Positions 27,431-36,505 of a stretch of DNA of 64,000 bases are shown here, one piece after another (position 1 is the stretch's first letter; each line of letters begins with the position of its first letter). Both the position numbers and the translations under genes were made by a program. The notes beneath the pieces are model-generated. The model was not told the origin of the DNA and did no database searches. It worked only from the letters and a program-made list of their open reading frames with translations. The stretch comes from Heracleum sosnowskyi (Eukaryota; Streptophyta; Magnoliopsida; Apiales; Apiaceae): assembly GCA_030848705.1 (NCBI GenBank), contig CM061240.1, positions 129,072,998 through 129,136,997 of the forward strand, given 5' to 3'.

Positions 27431-27635
27431 TTTGGTATTAATTACTTAATTTCTTATACAAGACCGATCTAATTTATTAACTTCTTATTTACCAAAACGT
27501 TCATGTATTTTCTATTATATTACATAATAAAAGAAAGTTTTTCTAGTTTTTGGTATTAATTACTTAATTTCTTATACAAGACCGATCTAATTTATTAACT
27601 TCTTATTTACCAAAACGTTCCTGTATTTTCTATTA
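27425..27635. repeat. About 122-bp tandem duplication holding the Helitron empty site
   Basis: The block TTTTTCTAGTTTTTGGTATT to ATAATAAAAGAAAG occurs at about 27420-27540 and again from 27541. The second copy is interrupted at 27635 by the Helitron and resumes at 28171 with TATTACATAATAAAAG. The first copy is unoccupied, so it records the pre-insertion sequence. Confidence 0.88.
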
Positions 27636-28170
27636 TCTATACTATATTATTATAAGCAAACTAGCCTATTTGGTTGGTCGTCGGTAGTTGGTAGTTGGTA
27701 GTTGGTTAGTATTTTTAATAACAATCGTTAGATTGAAAGATAGATAAAAGAACAACCGTTAGATGTAATATTAAAAGAATATAGAATATTTCTTTTATTA
27801 TATTCAAAATGTTCCCACGGGTTCAAGGTTCGAATCCCGTCAACAACATAGTTAAAAGAATATTTCTTTCTTAATATTCAAAATGTTCACACGGGTTCAA
27901 GGTTCAAATCTCGTCAACAACATATTATTATTAAATATTCATATTACCTATTTTTCTAAGTTACATTCAAAACTTCAAGATATTATTCCCATTGACAATA
28001 AATTAAAACATTTATCCTTAAAATATAAACAAATGCTTACAATAACATCATACATACATTATTAATTTTTAAAAATTTATTCTTCTACTGATAAAATTAT
28101 ATAATCAAAATACGGATAATAAAATTAAAATTCTAAAATTCTTCCGTGCATCGCACGGGTTATAAGCTAG
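27636..28170 (+). mobile_element. Non-autonomous Helitron, 535 bp
   Basis: The element begins with TCTATACTATATTATTATAA after A and ends with TATAAGCTAG before T. A GC-rich hairpin CCGTGCATCGCACGG (about 28144-28158) lies just upstream of the end. These are the canonical Helitron features: 5' TC, 3' hairpin plus CTRR, insertion between A and T, no target duplication. The neighbouring empty duplicate fixes both ends exactly. It encodes nothing. Inside is a tandem duplication carrying a Pol III B-box-like motif. Confidence 0.92.
27775..27925 (+). repeat. Tandem unit with tRNA B-box-like motif inside the Helitron
   Basis: Two copies of a block of about 70-80 bp each contain TTCAAAATGTTC, then ACGGGTTCAAGGTTC and CGTCAACAACAT. 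The first has GGTTCGAATCC at 27827-27837, a perfect match to the Pol III B box; the second has GGTTCAAATCT at 27901-27911. No A box or cloverleaf is visible, so this is not a tRNA gene. Confidence 0.75.
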
Positions 28171-28314
28171 TATTACATAATAAAAGAAAGTTTAGGACAA
28201 CAGTATGTTAGGATAGTATGTTAAGATGATAATTTCATTAAAAAAAATATTATGAGAATATTTAGATAATAATAGAGGAAAGTTCAAAATAATGTAAGGT
28301 AATACATTTTTTTT

Positions 28315-28505
28315 TCTAATTTAGATATTTTGAAGGCAAGAATATTATAATTGAATATTTAGTTTCTTCCATTAGTGATATTTAGTTTCCTCCATTGGTA
28401 AAGATCTATTGTATTTTTACTTTTTCCATTAGTAGAGATTTTAGATGCAAGAATATTATATGTTTCCTCTATTAGTAAGCATTTAAAAGATAATTGTGAT
28501 TTTTT
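28315..28505. repeat. Duplicated AT-rich unit, copy 2
   Basis: This is the diverged partner of the unit at 27170-27430, with the same order of motifs (TTAGTTTCTTCCATTAGTG, AAAGATCTATTGTAT, ATTTAAAAGATAATTG). Confidence 0.8.
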
Positions 28506-28906
28506 CGAATTTTTAATATTATTAATTCAAAAAATTGAGAAAATTAAAAAAATATAACGAATTAATATGAGAGCACCACCTCACCGACCCCGTCTTCTCC
28601 TTTATATAATAGTAAGTATTGATTGATGTTCTAAATTTAATATTGAAGACATAAGACATTTTATAAGTCAAATAAAGACACATCAACTATTTTATATACG
28701 AATTTTTTCCTATATAAAATCAATTGAAAAACAACTTAAAAAACTCTTTAATTGATATACATGTGAAAAAATAAAACACATCGCTAAAATTCGAGTTTCA
28801 AGAAACTCTTTTAAAAACTTCTTCACTTTCCTCACTTCCAAGACGTTCTTAACTCATTTTTATCAATTCAAAACCAACCTTGAAATTCTTCCGGCACATA
28901 CTTAAA

Positions 28907-29652
28907 TTTAAGAGTAAATAGCATTTTGTGTATCTAAATTATACAATTTCTGTATTTTGTGTATCTAAACTATCAATTGTACACTTTGTATACTTGAAGT
29001 ATGCAAAAACAAACAATTTGTATACTTATGTTGTTTATTTATTCAAATGATGCATTTTGTGTATCTTAACTATTAAAATTTAGCAAGTTGTGTACTTGAA
29101 GTTTGCTAATATAATTGATAACACATTTTTTCTATATATTTAATTATATGTATATTAACGGAATATCAAAAAATAAATACTAAAAAATAATATGAAGTTA
29201 CAATATAACATAACTTGGTATAATAGAAGTGAATAATATTAACTAATAATATTTACTATTTTGACTTATTAAATACATTCAAAAAATTTATATACACAAT
29301 TTTTATGAAATTTTATTATTATATTAAATAATGTTTTAAATTTAATTACAATTAAATTAAATAAAGAATTTTATAGTATTTATCATTAATTTTTTTTAAT
29401 CATACTTTATATGTTAATATAATTTATTTATTTTTTGAATAATAAATTTTTAAAAAATTATTCAAAAAATAAATTTTTGTATATACATGCAAAATTGAGT
29501 TACAAAAAGTGCATATATAAAATTTAGGTACACAAATTGATGATTTTTATACAATTCAGATACACAAAATGCACAATTGATACTATATGTACACAAATTG
29601 CAGATTGTACATACTTGAGATACACAAAATGCATTTAACTCTAAATTTAAAT
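28907..29652. mobile_element. Terminal-inverted-repeat element built on GTGTATCTAAA motifs
   Basis: The left end TAAATTTAAGAGTAAATAGC followed by ATTTTGTGTATCT is matched in inverted orientation by AGATACACAAAATGC and ATTTAACTCTAAATTTA at about 29610-29652. Several further copies of TTTTGTGTATCT or its complement lie subterminally (28937, 28972, 29051; 29562, 29610). The core is AT-rich and noncoding. It looks like a long-TIR MITE or MULE derivative. Related GAGTAAACTGCAATTTGTG ends occur near 40950. Confidence 0.65.
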
Positions 29653-30214
29653 TCTTTTGATGCAATTTAACTTTGAATAAAATATAAATAAGAGTAATTA
29701 TAAAAAGTTTCATTCAGGTCAACACATTAAATAATATAACATCCTACTAAGAACTTGACTCGTTCTATAAATTTTAAGAGTGAATTAGGAGACTTACGGA
29801 TGCTTTCAATAGAGAGTCCTCAAATCTTAAGGGATGTGATAACTGGCTACCCAACTTTTGGCCAATGAATATCAATAAAAGTTGTCAGATTACTAACATT
29901 GAAGTTGTAACATTGAAGTTGTAGTAAAAAAATCCACATTCAAAGTTCAAAGTAAGTTTAGGAAATCGGGAATTAATTACAAGGCAAAAGTTGTTTCTAG
30001 AGAAACAAGATCATGTTTGAGTTCAACTAAAAAACATAGCTTCAACCTTCAGTTTATCTAAATCCCTACAGAATAAAGCAATACGTATATACTACTAGTA
30101 ACAATAAGGTTTCATTGCAGAGTCCAATGGCCCGTACACATTTTTGCCTTATTAGCTGCATGATCCACATATCTGGCCTCATCAGATTTTTGACTTCTTA
30201 GCTGCATGATCAAT
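29653..30214. other. Intergenic sequence and 3' region of the PABP-like gene
   Basis: No gene is seen. The part next to 30214 would be 3' UTR of the minus-strand gene ending at 30215. Confidence 0.45.
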
Positions 30215-33200
30215 CTAGATGGTCGAATCGAAACGAGGGTAGAAGTTCTTCATGTGTAACTGCCACAAGACAAATATGTCATAAGAAACCAACGTAAAGA
30301 AAACAGTTGCGATTCTTAAGATTTTCACAAAAGCTTACAATACTTTGCAATTCTAACCAAAAACAATCTTAAAATTATATAAAGTGCAGAATCATTGTGT
30401 CCAACAAGCTGAACAGATAGTGCTCTTCACAGCATCTCAACCCAAACTCAACCTTAAAAATAATAAAACAACATCGATCTTGTTCTACTATTATGATTAC
30501 TAATTGAGTCTACCTATGAATTTACCAAAGCATAGTACAAAACATAATCACAGTACACTTTCTGTGTGGCTGAAAATGTAGACGCTTTGACCAACAAAGA
30601 CCACATGTTATGAGATGAACTTATGATGCAACAAAAAACGAAAATAGGAAAAGAAATAAGATGAGATAAGAAAAACAGAAGATTGTGTGAAGAAACTCCT
30701 AATTTGCAATACAAACCATGTTTAGTTTAAATTTCATCGTTAACTTTCGCTACAAAATTTCATCGAATATACTAGTCCATTAGTAAATTATGTTGTGTTC
30801 GTGTTCAATGGACAGTTTCCCTGTGTCCCCAATTTCCGAAAATTTCATGTCTGGCCGTCGGACGTGGGTCGTGTCTGACACTTCATAACTGAGTTTGAGT
30901 AAGACAGGTTACAAACACCATTCGGCATATAACATTGTCCATGAACTGATGAAAATCATGCTTGTAGATGTGATTATTAAAAAAAGGAGACATGTAGTAC
31001 CTTGCACGAAGAATTTGGCATTGAAGACCCAGTACCCGGCGTCATACCAGTAAAAAGTTGTGGCACAGAAGTATTTGGTATTGGAGCCCTAGCAGGCAGC
31101 CTCACACCAGGAATAAGTTGTTGCTGATACCAATGACCAGGCTGTTCTTTGTAAGCAGAGAAAACATAAATTACCATTTATATGGGGAAGGAACAAACAC
31201 AAAGCAAGAGAACATCCATTTTAAGAGAAAACTAGGCAGGTAAAATTCAATGTATATTCTTGAACATAGATATAAAAATGGTCAGTTGCTAACAAGATTA
31301 ATATATTCAGAGACAACTTGTACAATCTAATTGATATCCATCACCAGATTGAATAAAAAAAAACAATTAACATCAGACTCAACGTCGAACAGAATGCTAT
31401 TTACCCCTCCTATCTTTTTTCTTGCCATTCATTTTCTCAGTAATGATATTCATCGCCAGATTCAACAACAACAAGGAACAATTAACTTCAGACTCATTAA
31501 TTTATGGAAAACATCAATTTATTGTGTTATGTATATTTCACCAACAAAATAAGGTGGTGAATGTTATATCCAACCCCATACTTGATACCGTCACTATTAC
31601 TAAACCATGTCATGCAATATATCTCAAAGTCGAAATATCTAATTGCACAGTAAGAAAAGGAGAGATCAGAAATCATTTGTTTCTTTTTCACTTTAATATG
31701 TCCAACTGAGCGGAAGCAAAACATGAAAAATTCTCAAAGTTAAACTTGATGCCTTTTTATATTTTGAATTGTTAAATTCAGTTAAAGCACATAAACTATA
31801 GGTTCATTAAGAAACCAAAAATGACCCGAGTAATAATATTATGAAGACAAGGAAATAAAGAATGAGATTACTTCAAGTGGAAATAAAGCAGGAGGCATTT
31901 GTCCATAGAACATTTGTTGTCCGAAACCTAAACCAAAACCGCCAGGAGGGTACATTTGTGGTCCGAACCCTAAACCATAACCACCAGGAGGGTGCATGTG
32001 GAGAGAAGGGTGCATCGGGAGAGGAAGTGCAGGTTGGGGAGTCATTGGAATTGGTTGCGTCTGATACAAATCAAAAGCACAAAATTTTGTTGAAGTGACT
32101 TAATCTAACAAATTCAAGTACTGAACAAAATTCATCACATAACATTGTCCATGAACATCATGCTTCTAGTCTCTAGATGTGGAAAAGAGGAAAGACATAT
32201 ACCTCGGGCCTCGATTCCCTTCCTTCTTCATGGGCAGGCGTCATTGCAGTCATTGGAATGGGATGCATCTGATATAAATCAAAAGCACAAGATTTTGTTA
32301 AAGTGACATATCTAACAAGTTCAAGTAAAGAACAGACATCACATAACATTGTCCATGAACATCATGCTTCTAGAAGTGGAAAAGAGGGGAGACAATTACC
32401 TTGGGCCTCGATTTCCTTTTTTTCTCGAGGGTAATACAAAGTGTTTTGCCCAGAATCATTCTGCCGTTCATCGCATGAAGCTATAGTTACAAAAGAAACA
32501 AACAGTTTAGCTTTAATCATAAGACTTTTGGAGTAGTTAAGAAAGATTGTGGACAGAACATACAGCTGTAGAAGCTTCTTTATAAGTTGAAAATGCAACA
32601 AGTCCGGATCTCGTACTGGTACCATTGGAGTCACGCAAGACCTAAAACCAGGAACTATAGTGTAAGTAGTGTACTTGTGGAAGAGATTCACAAAGAAAAC
32701 TATGAACGAAATGAGAGAACAATTCTAACCTTGCATAAAGATAAACACCCATATGTAAAGAACAAAGCCTTGAGAGAATGATCAGTAATGGCTTCATGTA
32801 AGTTTTTGACATGCAGTTGTTTAAGTTTCACTTGATCCCTATCTGGTGTGTCAACTGATTTGTCCAAGTTCTGCAAATGAGATTGGACATATGAAGATAG
32901 TAGACAGGAAGAGGGAAAATTAAGATAGAGATACGATTAAGTTATTGCGTAAAAAAGGGTAGTAGTACCTTGATAAAAAGAATAGACTCTGTGGTACTTC
33001 GATGGCAAGGAGAAAACTGAACCCGAATGGGCTTATTCTTAAGCAAAGTGGAATTGGAGATTTTAATAGCATTTGCAGCTGAAAGCAGAAAGTTGCAAAA
33101 ATATCATCGAGGAACAGGACAAAGTGGAAGGATGCAAATGTAGCAGCAAAAACAAAAGTGAAATCCGATGTACCTTCCTGGGGATTGCTGTAATTGACAA

Positions 33201-33372
33201 AACCATGACCGAGAGACTTGTGAGTTTTATGATGCTTAGCAATCACACAACAAACCACCAAACCAGGAAACTGATTAAAATGTTGATACAAATCATCATC
33301 ACTTACACTTTCATCTAAATCACGAACATACAACATCGTTGAGTTGTACTCGTATTCATCGCCCTTCACCAT
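30215..33372 (-). CDS. Poly(A)-binding-protein-like protein lacking RRM2-RRM3 and MLLE
   Basis: Nine exons on the minus strand join in frame to 349 aa: 33372-33174, 33078-32969, 32870-32730, 32641-32564, 32480-32400, 32268-32203, 32060-31872, 31141-31001, 30259-30215. Residues about 12-90 form an RRM1-like domain (MLYVRDLDESVSDDDLY, SLGHGFVNYSNPQE). Residues 98-107 keep only the start of RRM2 (ILFIKNLDKS). Residues about 121-196 match PABP RRM4 in order (QLHVKNLHEAI, KVLRDSNGTSTRSGLVAFST, ALHAMNGRMILGKTL). A Met/Pro/Gly-rich linker follows (MYPPGGFGLGFGQQMFYGQM). The normal C-terminal MLLE domain is absent; the protein ends NFYPRFDSTI. Normal PABPs have four RRMs and over 600 aa. It may bind RNA but probably cannot bind PAM2 partners. 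Intact splicing and frame suggest it can be expressed; a decaying paralogue is the alternative. Confidence 0.83.
32041..32430 (-). repeat. Tandem duplication spanning exon 5 end, intron and exon 6/7 start
   Basis: Two head-to-tail units (about 32041-32235 and 32248-32430) share TAACATTGTCCATGAAC, ATCATGCTTCTAG, the splice donor context in GGGCCTCGATT and the acceptor context ATCAAAAGCACAA. A third partial relic with ATAACATTGTCCATGAAC lies near 30930-31000 at the next donor. The duplication makes exon 6 (32203-32268) a hybrid of exon 7 start and exon 5 end. Confidence 0.85.
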
Positions 33373-33574
33373 CCCCTAATTTTTTAATATCAATCTTCGA
33401 TCCAGTAACAACTTCTTCTTCTTTGATTATATATATACAATCCTATAACCCTCGCAAGTCACGGGTCCGGGTCTTAAAAAATAATAAATTACAAAATTTA
33501 ATATGAACATAAAATATTAAAATAAAAACAAAAACTAATATGATAAATTATAAAAGGAGAAACTTAAATATTAA
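33373..33574 (-). promoter_or_regulatory. Leader and presumed promoter of the PABP-like gene
   Basis: This short AT-rich interval lies upstream of the minus-strand ATG and contains TATATATA near 33430. A Helitron-type 3' end at 33575-33578 starts right behind it, so the promoter is short or borrowed from the transposon. Promoter function is inferred from position only. Confidence 0.35.
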
Positions 33575-33650
33575 CTAGTTTACTAAGCCGCGCTTCGCAG
33601 CGGCTTTATAATAATATCTCTAAATTTTCTCAAAAAATATTCTACAAAAT
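33575..33650 (-). mobile_element. Helitron-type 3' terminus, minus strand
   Basis: Read on the minus strand, the hairpin-forming GCCGCTGCGAAGCGCGGC is followed by TTAGTAAACTAG and then T. This is the 3' hairpin plus CTAG architecture. The same family occurs on the plus strand at 39022-39025 and 62522-62525, with about 60-90 bp of flanking similarity. The matching 5' end was not identified. Confidence 0.65.
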
Positions 33651-33895
33651 ACGTTTTTAAATAAAATAATATTTCTAATATAAAATTAAGTTTTGTTTTT
33701 AATATATATATATATACTAGCTTAAAACCCGTGCAATGCACGGATTGTTAATTGTTATTTTATTATTATTTTTTAATATTTTATTAATTGTAATTGTGCA
33801 AAAAATAAGTAGACATGTTAAAATAGCTAAACACTTTTAATTAATTAAAAACATTAAAACAGATTTTAAAATAAATAAGTATGGGTTTGCCCGTT

Positions 33896-35414
33896 ATATT
33901 TTTGGAAATAAGGAGTTTTAGTAAGAAAAAATAAAAAATGTAACATATATTTAGTTTAGAAAGGTAAATGCCCCTGATATTTTTGGAAAATGAGGTTTTA
34001 AAATTTAATAATTAAAAGTATTTAAACACGTTTTAAAATAAATAAGTAAAGGGTTTCTTGTGATATTTTTGGAAAAAGAATGGATTTTAGTGAGAAAAAT
34101 AGAAAAAGTAAATTGTAAAAACAATTTCCCGTGATATATTTAGAAAAGTAGGGACTTTATTAGAAAAAATATATAATGTGTTTTAGCTGAAAAGGTAATT
34201 GGTTATAAATAGGTATTTGATTATTTATATTTTAATATTTTTAGTAATTGCATTTGTTAAGAAAAATAAGTAGACATGTTAAAATAGGTAAGCTTTTAAA
34301 AAATAATTATAATATTAGAATAGGTTTAAAAATAAATAACTAAATGTTTGTGCGTGATATTTTTGGAAAATGTGGGTTTTAGTTAGGAAATAGAAAAACT
34401 AACATGTTTTAGTTAAAAAGGTAATTGTTCGTGATATATTTGAAAAAGTAGGGGAATTTGTTAGAAAAAATAATGTATTTTAGGTGAAAAAGGTAATTGG
34501 TTATAAATATGTAATATTATTATTTAATAATATATTTTTATAAACAAGTAAGGTTAATTAAGTAAATACACGAAGTACAGTTAATTAAAAATAATTAAGT
34601 AAAATCACAACGTACCATACCGACCAACCAAACTTTTAAGGGAGGAAATTTAAAAGTTAAAAAGGCAATTAAAAGTTTGGTTGATCGGTATGGTACGTTG
34701 TGATTTTACTTAATTGCCTTTAATTAACTGTACTTCGTGTATTTACTTAATTAACCTTACTTATTTATAGAAATATATTATTAAATAATAATATTACATA
34801 TTAATAACCAATTACCTTTTTCACCTAAAATACATTATTTTTTCTAACAAATTCCCCTACTTTTTCAAATATATCACGAACAATTACCTTTTTAACTAAA
34901 ACATGTTAGTTTTTCTATTTCCTAACTAAAACCCCCATTTTCCAAAAATATCACGCACAAACATTTAGTTATTTATTTTTAAACCTATTCTAATATTATA
35001 ATTATTTTTTAAAAGCTTACATATTTTAACATGTCTACTTATTTTTCTTAACAAATGCAATTACTAAAAATATTAAAATATAAATAATCAAATACCTATT
35101 TATAACCAATTACCTTTTCAGCTAAAACACATTATATATTTTTTCTAATAAAGTCCCTACTTTTCTAAATATATCACGGGAAATTGCTTTTTAAAATTTA
35201 TTTTTTCTATTTTTCTCACTAAAATCCATTCTTTTTCCAAAAATAGCACAACAAACCCTTTACTTATTTATTTTAAAACGTATTTGAATACTTTTAATTA
35301 TTAAATTTTAAAACCTCATTTTCCAAAAATATCAGGGGCATTTACCTTTCTAAACTAAATATATGTTACATTTTTTATTTTATTTTACTAAAACCCCTCA
35401 TTTCCAAAAATATG
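33896..35414. repeat. Long inverted repeat, two arms of about 745 bp
   Basis: The left arm (about 33896-34640) and right arm (about 34668-35414) are inverted copies with modest divergence, separated by a loop of about 30 bp near 34641-34667. Matching landmarks include AATACACGAAGTACAGTTAA at about 34564 and its complement near 34722, and TCCCGTGATATATTTAG near 34128 and its complement near 35165. Outside the arms, CTAGCTTAAAACCC (33717-33730) pairs with GGGTTTTAAGCTAG (35414-35427). A transcript would fold into a very long hairpin. Confidence 0.85.
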
Positions 35415-35436
35415 GGTTTTAAGCTAGTATAAATAA

Positions 35437-36070
35437 GGGTTGCACTTGATATTTTTGGAAAATAGAGATTTTAGTCATAACAAATATAAAAAGTAATATA
35501 TTTTAATTTAAATGTAATTGCCCGTGATATTTTTGGAAAATAAGTAAATTTTGTTAGAAAAAAATGTTTTAACTATAAAAGGCAATCAACTGATTACTAT
35601 TTTTATATTATTTTATTATTTATTAAATATAGTATTAAAATAGGTTTTAGTAAATATTGCACCTCATATTTTTGGAAAATAGAGATTTTAGTGATAACAA
35701 ATATAAAGGATAATATGTTTTAATTTAAAAGTAATTGTCGTGATATTTTTAGAAAATGAGTAGATTTTGTTAGATTTTTTTTTAAATTATAAAAGACAAT
35801 CAGCTAGTTACTATTTTTATATTATTTTATTATTTATTAAATAGAGTATTAAAATCAGTTTTAAAATAAATAAGTAAGGATTGCACCTCATATTTTTGGA
35901 TAACAGAGATTTTAGTGATAACAAATATAAAAGGTAATATGTTTTAATTTAAAGATAATTGCTATGATATTTTTGGAAAAAGAGTAGATTTTGTTAGAAA
36001 AAAATATATTTTAATTATAAAAGGCAATCATCTAGTCACTATTTTTATATTTTTTTATTATTTATTAAAT
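35437..36070. repeat. Three tandem units of about 215 bp
   Basis: Each unit runs from TTGCACCTCATATTTTTGGA-like sequence through AGAGATTTTAGTGATAACAA and AAAAGGCAATCA to TTATTTATTAAATA. Units start at about 35437, 35658 and 35878. They lie inside the minus-strand Helitron. Confidence 0.82.
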
Positions 36071-36235
36071 ACAATAAAAGACCGAAAACCAAAAATCGAC
36101 CGAAAACCGAAAACCAAAACTTTCAATGTTTCGGCTTTAATAATATAGTATAGTATAGATATTCTACATCTATACTAAAAGTTCTATAATTATTATATCC
36201 GGTAATAATTATATCATATTATTACAAATCGAATT

Positions 36236-36505
36236 CTAATAAATACGCTCGAGCTTGTAAAGGAGGAGATGGAAGATCCTTGTTTCATACAATTGTCAAA
36301 GATTGTATTGATTTATTTAAACACTTTGATGAAGTGTTAGTGTGTTTTGTTAGTAGATCTGCGAATCGGGTTGCTCATGAGTTAGTAAAAGCCGTATGTC
36401 AGGTCTTAGGGGTGGCATGTTAATGCTCCTGATTTTATTCATCATGTAATTTGTTCTGAAACTTTATAATTAATGCAAGTAGGTTTCCGTCAAAAAAAAA
36501 ATACT
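36236..36505 (+). pseudogene. LINE 3' fragment with RNase H-like end
   Basis: Translation from 36268 gives DGRSLFHTIVKDCIDLF, then FVSRSANRVAHELVKAV, before TAA at about 36420. The SRSANRVAHELVKA pattern is the C-terminal RNase H-like motif common in plant non-LTR retrotransposon ORF2 and related domesticated proteins. The 3' end TAGGTTTCCGTC is followed by a poly(A) run at about 36493. The rest of ORF2 is absent, as expected of a 5'-truncated LINE insertion. Confidence 0.7.

Larger units (their letters stand above)
33717..36159 (-). mobile_element. Non-autonomous Helitron, minus strand, with internal palindrome
   Basis: On the minus strand the element starts TCTATACTATACTATATTAT (36159 leftward, preceded by A) and ends with hairpin CCGTGCATTGCACGG, then GTTTTAAGCTAG, followed by T (33717). 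The termini match those of the Helitrons at 27636 and 45174, so all three form one family. Length is 2443 bp with no coding sequence. Inside are a long inverted repeat (33896-35414) and a three-unit tandem array (35437-36070). Confidence 0.82.

Noticed and set aside
35437..36070. CRISPR-like regular repeats
   Set aside because: The units are about 215 bp, contiguous, without spacers, inside a plant Helitron.
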